Origin: Dinoroseobacter sp034111085 | Lineage (GTDB): Bacteria; Pseudomonadota; Alphaproteobacteria; Rhodobacterales; Rhodobacteraceae | Direction of reading: 5' to 3' | Assembly: GCA_034111085.1 (NCBI GenBank) | Contig: JAWUXZ010000031.1 | Coordinates: 53,050-117,049, forward strand | DNA length: 64,000 nucleotides | Made by a program: the position numbers and the translations under genes | The notes under the pieces: model-generated | The model's database searches: none | The model's input: only the letters and a program-made list of their open reading frames with translations | Told to the model about the DNA's origin: nothing | Part shown: positions 55,056-62,242 of the stretch, piece by piece | How the letters are laid out: the number at the start of each line of letters is the position of its first letter | Numbering within the stretch: position 1 is the stretch's first letter

Positions 55056-55419
55056 CTAGCGTGCTCCGTGAGAACGGTGAGGGAGGCCACCCGCAACTGC
55101 ATGCGAGCAGACATAGTCCAGACCGTCCAGGCATGCAGGGGTGCAAAATCTGGGCGCTGAGCCGACGAAACACTCCCAGCCGGTGAGGCTCGTGTGATGT
55201 TTCTTCCTACAGGGCTCGATTTCATTTGCCGAACCTCGGGATCTTATTTCAAAGACTTGCGTGATACCTCAACGCTACAAAACTGCCCTGCCCGCCTCAA
55301 GCCGATTTGTTCTGACAGTGCGCGCACACTGCATTCGATCTGAACCGGATCACAGCCATCGCTCAGATTTTCTGACCTGTTGAATTGACAACTTCTCAGG
55401 CGTGGTCTGTGGTCGGTTC
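55056..55419. other. Intergenic region with no recognised gene
   Basis: I found no plausible gene, hairpin or operator in this 364-base stretch between the EamA start and the M50-like gene. It is likely to hold the two divergent promoters, but no clear -35/-10 pair stands out. Confidence 0.5.
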
Positions 55420-56082
55420 ATGAAAACTCTCAAAGGTCATTGGCAGCTGATTTTGATCACTATCGCCGTATTCGCCCTTTGGAGCACTCCGTTAGCTCTG
55501 CCCTTAAAAATCCTCGTTGTGTTCCTGCATGAGCTGTCACACGGGCTAGCTGCGGTATTAACCGGCGGATCAATCGAGGCCATATCGCTATCCGCGCAGC
55601 AAGGCGGACATGCGATAACACGCGGCGGGAATGGATTTATCATTCTTAGCGCAGGCTATTTGGGCTCCCTGCTTCTCGGAGTTATGCTGCTGTTGATCGC
55701 GCTGAGGACCAATGCGGATCGCGCTACTTTAGGCCTGTTTGGATTGATAACATTGCTGGTGACGCTTCTATATATCCGCGATCTATTCCCACTGGTTTTC
55801 TGCACCATCATCGGTCTGGCAATGCTATCAACCGCATGGTTCTTGAGCCGGCCCATCAATGATTTCGTATTACGGGTCATCGGGCTCAGCAGCGTGATCT
55901 ATGTGCCATACGATATCTTCAGCGACACGATAGCCAGATCAGAGCTGCGCTCCGATGCCTATATGTTGGCGGAACAATTCGGAGGGCCGACGGTGTTATG
56001 GGGTGGGCTTTGGTTGGTGCTGAGCCTGGCAGTCATCGCGTTTTGTATGCGCTACGCGATTGGAGAGGAGAGCAACTTATGA
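55420..56082 (+). CDS. M50-like membrane metallopeptidase family protein
   Basis: A 220-residue polytopic protein with the zinc motif HELSH near residue 35 (VFLHELSHGLAAVLTGG) followed by several membrane segments, as in M50B-like peptidases. The second metal ligand motif of true site-2 proteases (NxxPxxxLDG) is not seen, so the activity is uncertain. The ATG at 55420 is preferred over a GTG 18 bases upstream. It overlaps the next gene by ATGA. Confidence 0.7.
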   Translation: MKTLKGHWQLILITIAVFALWSTPLALPLKILVVFLHELSHGLAAVLTGGSIEAISLSAQQGGHAITRGGNGFIILSAGYLGSLLLGVMLLLIALRTNADRATLGLFGLITLLVTLLYIRDLFPLVFCTIIGLAMLSTAWFLSRPINDFVLRVIGLSSVIYVPYDIFSDTIARSELRSDAYMLAEQFGGPTVLWGGLWLVLSLAVIAFCMRYAIGEESNL

Positions 56083-56426
56083 AAGGCCGCATGGCTAGTG
56101 CCTTGCTTCAGGCAGGCGCGCTTTCTGTTTGGGCAAGTCCGCTGCACGCGGCAGTCTGTGACTTTGGTGACTTCGAATTAGAGATCAATCCGGTGGGTAA
56201 TTACCTGCAAGTGATCGACCCAAGCGGACGTCAGGAATTTCAACCTGTCATGGGCGAGCCGGGCTTTTGGTTTGCGATCAGCTTCTCTGATCACGGCAAG
56301 GAGGCTGCATATTTGGCGGCTCAAGACACCCGCGTTGTATTAACGGTGCATTCCATCGGGCAGCTGGTTGTGTCGGAGACCTTTCAGGGGGTCTGTGATG
56401 AACCGATCGTCCATAGGTCGATTTGA
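56079..56426 (+). CDS. Small exported protein of unknown function
   Basis: A 115-residue protein with a probable signal peptide (MKGRMASALLQAGALSVWAS, ending at LHAAVC). The mature part of about 90 residues has two cysteines and no family motif that I recognise. The start overlaps the M50-like stop (ATGA), so the two are coupled and may act together at the membrane. Confidence 0.65.
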   Translation: MKGRMASALLQAGALSVWASPLHAAVCDFGDFELEINPVGNYLQVIDPSGRQEFQPVMGEPGFWFAISFSDHGKEAAYLAAQDTRVVLTVHSIGQLVVSETFQGVCDEPIVHRSI

Positions 56427-56461
56427 TCGCACTTGGCCCTTATCACGGGCAAAGACAGCAT

Positions 56462-57193
56462 CTAAAGCACCCGCGCGAGGAAAGCTCTGGTGCGCGCCTC
56501 AACAGGATTGGCAAACAGCGTCTCGGGCGGGCCCTGCTCGAGAATGCGACCCGCATCCAAAAAGCAGACTTTATCGGCCAACTCGCGCGCAAACCCCATC
56601 TCGTGGGTGGCCAGCACCATCGTCATGCCTTGAGCACGCAGGTCGCGCAGCACATCTAGCACCTCGCCCACAAGTTCGGGGTCCAGAGCGCTGGTGATCT
56701 CGTCAAAGAGCATGATCTCAGGCTCCATCGCGAGTGCTCGGATGATCGCGACGCGTTGCTGCTGGCCGCCCGACAACTGATCTGGAAAATGGCCCATGCG
56801 ATCGGCCAGCCCGAAGCGCGCAAACAACTCCGTCACCTTGGGGCGCTGCGTATCGTGGCTTAGCCCCTTCACACGGCGCGGGGCGAGCATGACGTTGTCT
56901 TCGGCGGTCATATGCGGAAACAGGTTATAGGATTGAAACACAATCCCGATGCGTTTGCGCACAGGCTGCGGATCGAGACCCGGCTCAGAGATATCTGTTC
57001 CATCAAACCAGATCGCGCCGTCATCGATAGGCTCAAGCAGGTTCATGCAGCGCAAAAGCGTAGATTTGCCCGAGCCCGATGCGCCAATCAGGCAGACCAT
57101 CTCGCCCTCAGCAACATCCAGATCGATGCCCTTACAGACCTCGTGATCGCCAAAACTTTTGCGCACGCCGCGTAAGGAAAGCTTCGCGCTCAT
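56462..57193 (-). CDS. Polar amino-acid ABC transporter ATP-binding protein
   Basis: A 243-residue ATPase of the GlnQ/HisP type: Walker A GASGSGKST, Q-loop VFQSYNLFPHM, signature LSGGQQQR, Walker B IMLFDEITSALD (Ile in place of Pro after DE) and LATHEMGFAREL. It overlaps the permease by four bases and is the last gene of the SBP-permease-ATPase operon. Confidence 0.93.
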   Translation of the reverse strand: MSAKLSLRGVRKSFGDHEVCKGIDLDVAEGEMVCLIGASGSGKSTLLRCMNLLEPIDDGAIWFDGTDISEPGLDPQPVRKRIGIVFQSYNLFPHMTAEDNVMLAPRRVKGLSHDTQRPKVTELFARFGLADRMGHFPDQLSGGQQQRVAIIRALAMEPEIMLFDEITSALDPELVGEVLDVLRDLRAQGMTMVLATHEMGFARELADKVCFLDAGRILEQGPPETLFANPVEARTRAFLARVL

Positions 57194-58050
57194 GACCGCC
57201 GCCGATTCTGCTTGTTCACAAGGTAATCCGCATAGCGCGTAGCCGGGATGGTTAGCGCCAAGAAGATGAGTGCTGCCCCAACATAGGGCGTAAAATTTGC
57301 ATAGAGCGATTTGTAGACGCCTGCCTGACGGAATATCTCCACCGGGCCGATAAACGACAAAAGCGCCACGTCCTTTTGCAGCGCAATAAACAGGTTCATG
57401 TTGGCGGGCACGACGTTGCGGATCGCTTGGGGCAGTACGACAAAGCGCATGGAATCCGCATCAGAAAGCCCCAGCGAGGCGGCCGCAGAGCGTTGGCTTT
57501 GATGGATCGAGTCGATGCCCGAGCGGATCACCTCGGCAACATAGGCCGAATAGACGAGAATCAGCGCCAGCGAGCCCCAAATATACGGAGAATTCCATGG
57601 GCGTGGTAAGCCAAGGCCGGGGATGCCGAAGCCGACAAGGTAGATCACCAGCACGACAGGCAGGCCGCGAAACACGTCTGTGTAGACAGCGCCAAACAAA
57701 CGCAGCGGGAACAACGCAGGCGCGCGCACATCGCGGCACAATGCAATCGCGAGGCCTAGTAAGGCAATCAGCGGCGCGCACCAAAGAAAGATCATCACGT
57801 CGAGGACGAACGCGCTCAGCAGTCCCGGAAAGGTTGCCGCAAACACGTCCGTATTGAAAAACGAGCGCTTCACGCCTTCCCAACCCGGTGCAAGTGGGAC
57901 CAGCACCATTATGGCCAGAACCACACCTAAGGTTGAGGCCAATGCGATCAGGTTCGAGCGTCGGCGCACCGCGGCTTCGTAAGTCGCGCGGCGGGTTGGC
58001 GCGGCAGGATCAGATCCCGCCGCACGGTTTTGCAAAGATGTCTCGGACAT
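57190..58050 (-). CDS. Polar amino-acid ABC transporter permease
   Basis: A 286-residue His/Glu/Gln-type permease with an N-terminal cytoplasmic tail, and the EAA loop (IDSIHQSQRSAAASLGLSDADSMRFVVLPQAIRNVVPA). Only one permease gene is present, so the channel is a homodimer or the second partner is elsewhere. It starts directly after the binding protein stop. Confidence 0.92.
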   Translation of the reverse strand: MSETSLQNRAAGSDPAAPTRRATYEAAVRRRSNLIALASTLGVVLAIMVLVPLAPGWEGVKRSFFNTDVFAATFPGLLSAFVLDVMIFLWCAPLIALLGLAIALCRDVRAPALFPLRLFGAVYTDVFRGLPVVLVIYLVGFGIPGLGLPRPWNSPYIWGSLALILVYSAYVAEVIRSGIDSIHQSQRSAAASLGLSDADSMRFVVLPQAIRNVVPANMNLFIALQKDVALLSFIGPVEIFRQAGVYKSLYANFTPYVGAALIFLALTIPATRYADYLVNKQNRRRS

Positions 58051-58875
58051 CTACTCGATGACCGGAACGCCTGTGGCCTGTTGCAGCCACTGCGCTTCGA
58101 TCGCGGCCAATTCACCGCTATCGGTCAACTCGGTGATGGCGGCGTCGACGCATTCTTTCAGCGCGTTGCCGTCTTCCATCAGCATACCGAACTGATCCGG
58201 ATTCATGGATTGCTCAGGCAAGAACTGACCCAAAAGCGCTCCGTCATCGACGACGACCGCAGACAGATAGAGCGCGGTGGGCAGGTCATAGATCGCCGCA
58301 TCGATCTGGCCCGCCATGATCGCAGCGTTCACATCAGCATTGTCATTGTAAAGCAGCGGGTCACTGTCTGGCGAGACGATCTCGGCCAGCATAGGCAATG
58401 CTGTGGTAGTTGCGACTGCGCCCCATTTTAGGCCCTTGAGGCTTTCGATGGTCGGAGCAGCGCCCGCCTCAATTACCGATCCGGTGGTCAGAACCGCCAT
58501 GGAGGACGTGTAATAAGGCAGCGAGAAATCGACCATCGCCTCACGCTCGGGCGTGATCGAGTATTGCTGCATGTTGAAGTCGAAATTCTTCGCGCCCGGC
58601 TGGATCGCTTGGTCAAACGAGGTGCGGACCCAAGTGACGTTTTCTGCCTCAAAGCCCATTTTCGCGGCGACGGCATAGGCGACTGCGGCCTCAAACCCTT
58701 CGCCTGCTTCCGGCGCATCGTTCAGCACCCAAGGGTAATAGGCCGGGTTACCAGTGGCGATGGTTAGGGTGCCTTCGGTCAATGTTTTGCCCGCGGCACA
58801 ATCGCCATGGCTCATCGCAAGGGCCGTGCTGGCAGACAGGATCAGGGCCACGGCAGATGTGGTCAGCAGTTTCAT
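58051..58875 (-). CDS. Polar amino-acid ABC transporter substrate-binding protein
   Basis: A 274-residue periplasmic binding protein of the amino-acid family (SBP_bac_3) with signal peptide (MKLLTTSAVALILSASTALA). It has GFEAAVAYAVAAKMGFE, FDFNMQQYSITPERE and VDFSLPYYTSSMAVL, the usual blocks. The specific amino acid is not clear. It is the first gene of the operon and its start is preceded by GGGAGTCGC. Confidence 0.93.
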   Translation of the reverse strand: MKLLTTSAVALILSASTALAMSHGDCAAGKTLTEGTLTIATGNPAYYPWVLNDAPEAGEGFEAAVAYAVAAKMGFEAENVTWVRTSFDQAIQPGAKNFDFNMQQYSITPEREAMVDFSLPYYTSSMAVLTTGSVIEAGAAPTIESLKGLKWGAVATTTALPMLAEIVSPDSDPLLYNDNADVNAAIMAGQIDAAIYDLPTALYLSAVVVDDGALLGQFLPEQSMNPDQFGMLMEDGNALKECVDAAITELTDSGELAAIEAQWLQQATGVPVIE

Positions 58876-59254
58876 AGAAGCGACTCCCGGTGTTGTTAAT
58901 CTCAGGGACTAGGTTTGAGGCAGCCAGAGGATTTGTCCAGAGGCATGCAGCAAAGCAAGCCGCATTCTATGGCAGATGACCGAAAAGAAATGATTGGCTA
59001 GAGGGGATATCGCGAGAGAGGGAGAAACGGTGTGGATGAAGCTCGCAACATCAAACGCGCTGAGTGCGACCTTGCAAGACTGGGAAGTCCAACGGGTAGC
59101 CTGAGCTGATGCATGCGGGGTCGTCTATGGGTCTTGGTCCCAATCTACCCTTGTTGGCAATCAACACGGCGGCGCGCGTAATTTGTGGATGCAAATGCTC
59201 AAGCGAGAGAATGATCCCGCTCATGTCCATGGACTGCGCAGTTTTACGCTGGGC
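58876..59254. other. Intergenic region with no recognised gene
   Basis: About 380 bases between the amino-acid binding protein start and the IS3 remnant. Short open frames occur on both strands, but none has a ribosome-binding site or a recognisable motif. It presumably holds the promoter for the amino-acid importer. Confidence 0.45.
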
Positions 59255-59572
59255 GCTTGGAGAACGCCGGGCAGGAAGTGGTGTTCCAGCGGGATGCGGG
59301 TCTTTAAGGTCTGGATCCGTTGTCCTCTGCCCGGCGGTGTATGCCAGCCTGCACGAGCGGCGCTGAGCAGACGCGACTTGTGGACGGCGTAAACTTGGTC
59401 GCACCCGGCGCCTGCAAAGCCAAGTCGAGCGTGTCAGTCACGTCCTCAGCCCGCATGTTCGTACAGAGTTTCCATGAGAAGATGTAGCGGCTGTGATTGT
59501 GCTGAGATCGAACCAGCCCCCCAGAACCTTGAGGTAGGTTAAATCGGTCTGCCTGCAGCCCCGCAGTTGCCG
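59255..59572 (-). pseudogene. IS3-family transposase (orfB) remnant
   Basis: On the minus strand, in changing frames, stand pieces of an IS3-type integrase-like transposase: TDLTYLKVLGGWFDLSTI, then WKLCTNMRAEDVTDTLDLAL, GCDQVYAVHKSRLLS and, after a deletion, QTLKTRIPLEHHFLPG. The order is that of a normal orfB, but frameshifts and lost blocks make it non-functional. Both ends of the element are missing; the upstream orfA is not seen. Confidence 0.75.
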
Positions 59573-59676
59573 CTTGTGGCGATGAGAGGGGGGGCTGGTG
59601 ATCAGGTTGTGCGTCAGTTGTCACAATGACGCACCGAGGGGCAGATGAGGGTTGATCGGTGTGCGAATCTTCTAGA

Positions 59677-59710
59677 ACATTCCCCAGATGGCAAACCAAC
59701 TGGGGAATGT
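59677..59710. repeat. Perfect 10-bp inverted repeat upstream of the cysteine-rich gene
   Basis: ACATTCCCCA (59677-59686) and TGGGGAATGT (59701-59710) form a perfect inverted repeat with a 14-base spacer, 21 bases before the start of the next gene. It could be an operator, a 5' leader hairpin, or a relic of a mobile element end. No T run follows. Confidence 0.5.
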
Positions 59711-59731
59711 CGGCATGAAAGATTTTTCAAA

Positions 59732-59983
59732 ATGGTTTTACGTTCTGCTCTCATTTTCTCGGTTGCAGTTTTGCTGCCTTTGGGCGCCCATGCTCAGACA
59801 TCGCAAGCTAGCATAAATCAATGTATTCAAACGGCTTGCGCCGCAGAAAGGAGCCAAGTTTCTGAGTGCTCCACAATATTGGATTCTTGCCTTGCCGAAA
59901 ATGGCAATTGCGACCACTTGGCTATAATTGAGTGCCCGTCGGTTGCGGAAACTTTGGACGCCTGCGAAGCATTCTGCAAATAA
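59732..59983 (+). CDS. Small exported cysteine-rich protein
   Basis: An 83-residue protein with a clear signal peptide (MVLRSALIFSVAVLLPLGAHA) and a mature part of about 62 residues that holds eight cysteines (NQCIQTAC, SECSTILDSC, GNCDHLAIIEC, DACEAFC). Even spacing suggests four disulfides and a stable periplasmic or secreted fold. The start at 59732 has only a weak ribosome-binding site. I recognise no family. It lies among mobile-element remnants, so it may be an acquired gene. Confidence 0.55.
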   Translation: MVLRSALIFSVAVLLPLGAHAQTSQASINQCIQTACAAERSQVSECSTILDSCLAENGNCDHLAIIECPSVAETLDACEAFCK

Positions 59984-60221
59984 AATCCATATCAATAAGC
60001 GCATCTTAACAGTACCGTTGCGACGGGAAAACCGCACCGCACACAGCGTTCCCGTTGCCACCCTATTTCGTCATCTCCTGATGCGGAGCTATGGCACTGC
60101 GGCGACATAAGCTCGCCAAAGGCTTTTCCCCTTCGCTCCGGCAGCACCTGATGTAGTGCGACACGGCTTGCCACTCTGCAATGTTCCTTCCATGCCAACC
60201 AGATGGAAAAACGAAAAACCC

Positions 60222-60755
60222 ATGTCCCGCCCTGCGTCCGACGCCAGGTTATCTAATGAGGAACCGTGTTCGCATTATCTGGCGGAACATCGTTGGCCTG
60301 AGGGCTTCGTGTGCCCTTCGTGTGGCACCTGCAAGGGCTGGCCGTTCAAGCGAAACCGCGCAACTTGGGAATGTGCCGGTTGCGCACGGCAGACATCCGT
60401 GACGGCTGGCACGGTGATGCACAGCAGCCATTTTCCGTTGCGAATTTGGTTTCTTGCCGCGCACATCATCACCAGTCATTCCAACGGCATGTCAGCGCTG
60501 CAACTTCAGGCGCAACTTGGCCTTGGCAGCTACAAGACGGGTCGCCATCGTCGCTCGGACCGATGGCGCTTCTCGGCGACCTCCTCTTGCAAAAGCTGCG
60601 GCGGTCGATGATCAGTCCTGACCGCAACCCACTGAAGTAACTTGTTGAAATCGGTGAAACAGAGATGCCGTTCCGGCCCCGGCATGATCCCGAGGATCGG
60701 CCAAAGGGTGGGCGGAGCCCGGTCGGAAAGTTGTTTGTCGTCTGTGCCGTCGAGT
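60222..60755 (+). pseudogene. IS1595-family transposase remnant (frameshifted, 3' truncated)
   Basis: The N-terminal zinc-ribbon part is intact (RWPEGFVCPSCGTCKGW, WECAGCARQTSVTAGTVMH, HSNGMSALQLQAQLGLGSYKT). After SYKT the frame shifts; LLLQKLRRSMISPDRNPL continues in another frame and LVEIGETEMPFRPRHDPEDR in a third. The gene is cut short after VVCAVE, where an IS5-type inverted repeat begins. It cannot encode a functional transposase. Confidence 0.8.
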
Positions 60756-61430
60756 GGCTTTGTTGCACAAATAGATTTGTTGGACTCACTGTATGAATCT
60801 AGCGTGATAGTAGGAGGGCATGAGTAGTTGGGCCCCTATGAAGTACAAGACCAAAAACTGGTCGCCTTACAATGACAGTTTGAAGCAACGCGGATCCTTG
60901 TCGGTCCATTAACCTCTCATGAGATGGTTTGGACGCCGCCGCCAAGTGCCAAACGGGGTCGGCAGCAGCAATTCAGTGATGCCGCCATTCAGGTTTTTCT
61001 GACGCTGAAGGTCCTGTTTAGCATGCCGCTCCGCCAGACGATTGGGTTCGTTCAAAGCTTGCTACGGTTGGTCGGGCTTGACTGGACCGCGCCGGATTTT
61101 AGCACTCTTTGCCGCCGTCAGAAAACGCTGAGGGTGAAGGCGAATGGAACGCCCGTAAACATGGCGGCTCCAAGCGCCGCATCTGGCGTAAGATACACAT
61201 AGGCATCGACGAGGAAACGCCGGGGTTCGGGCAGTAGAAGTCACCAGCGGCAACATCGGGGAGGCTGCCATGCCGCCCGAACTCCCGAATCAAATCCCAC
61301 CCGATCAGGACATCGGCAGTGTTACCGCAGATGGTGCGTATGACACGCGTAAATGCCATGAGGCGATTGCCGCCAGAGATGCCCATGCGGTGATCCCGCC
61401 GCGTAAGAATGCAAAGCTACAAGATTGTCA
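60756..61430 (+). pseudogene. IS5-family transposase remnant (deleted and frameshifted)
   Basis: It begins with GGCTTTGTTGCACAAAT at 60756, which resembles the left end of IS5-group elements. The transposase starts near 60838 (MKYKTKNWSPYNDSLKQRG), shifts frame, continues as MVWTPPPSAKRGRQQQF and LLRLVGLDWTAPDFSTLCRR, then loses an internal block and continues as EWNARKHGGSKRRIWRKIH and DIGSVTADGAYDTRKCHE. The C-terminal part and right end are missing. It has cut into the IS1595 remnant on its left. Confidence 0.82.
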
Positions 61431-61435
61431 CTAAC

Positions 61436-61729
61436 ACGGACATGGGTCGCGTAGGCTTCGCGCCCAAGGGCAACCTGCTGGTCCGCATCGAGTTCATGAA
61501 GCGTTTTCTTGATGGCACTCAGGCGACGATACACATCAGATATCTCACGGCGCTTTTTTTAGGTGGCCGCAGTTGCATGTTGCAGCGCCTCTGCCCGATC
61601 CGAAGTTCCAAGTGAAACCCAGTATTCTTTGCGCCTTAGACGCTCCCGCATCGACTTGGCAACTTGAACACGGACGTACCACGGGCTGCCACGAAGGAAG
61701 ACTTTCGGGACTGACACACGTGAGTTCAT
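61436..61729 (-). pseudogene. Phage-type tyrosine integrase remnant, N-terminal part
   Basis: On the minus strand, from the ATG at 61729: RGSPWYVRVQVAKSMRERL and KEYWVSLGTSDRAEAL, typical of the N-terminal domain of tyrosine integrases in Rhodobacteraceae, interrupted by TAA and followed in the same frame by KKRREISDVYRRLSAIKKTL. The sequence ends at the IS5 remnant, so the catalytic domain is missing. It was probably truncated by that element. Confidence 0.7.
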
Positions 61730-61822
61730 GGACGCTATTGGAGCAGTCTATTGTAGCAAAGCAAGCTGCACAAACCCATTTTTTTGCAGTAGCTTTCTGA
61801 AAACAAGGGTAAAAGGGTGTAG

Positions 61823-61840
61823 TGGCGGAGACGAACGGAG
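61823..61840. other. Possible attachment-site relic (tRNA-Ser-like 3' end)
   Basis: TGGCGGAGACGAACGGAG reads on the minus strand as a CGTCTCCGCCA-type 3' end, as found at the end of serine tRNA genes with an encoded CCA. Integrases often use such ends as attachment sites, and an integrase remnant ends 94 bases away. No full tRNA is present. This is weak evidence. Confidence 0.25.
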
Positions 61841-62242
61841 CCTTACCTCTCATAACTAACTAACTGTTATATAAAATCTTTTCGACCTATCGCAGCCCAT
61901 TTGTCTTGTTGTAATTGATGGGCCTCAGGTTATGCGACCCGGGCATCTGCAACAACAGCCATATCGCCGCTATACCTCCCCAGACTGCCCCAAGAGCCAC
62001 TCCCCGTCTCCGCCCCACACCAGCTTGTCGCAGGGGTGTCATTCAGTGGTCGAGGGGCGCTTGAAGCTCAAGGCGCCGTGAGGGCAACTGAGACGCTTAA
62101 CCTGCTCACGCCACGACAGGAGGCTTCCAACCAAGGGTTGCCAACGATCCAAAACCTCCAAACCGCTCTTACTAGGGCGGATGGAGATTTTGGATGCATT
62201 GGCTTTAGCGTTACGCTTATCGGAGAAAATCGACTTTTCTTT
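61841..62242. other. Region with no recognised gene
   Basis: About 400 bases between the integrase remnant and the end of the RTX gene. Short open frames at 62036-62308 (plus) and in the reverse direction have no recognisable domain or ribosome-binding site. It is AT-richer at 61850-61920 than the rest of the window and may be mobile-element debris. Confidence 0.45.

Noticed and set aside
59051..59404. A 117-codon minus-strand frame in the IS3 remnant region
   Set aside because: The sequence is better explained as a frameshifted transposase; this frame matches no family.
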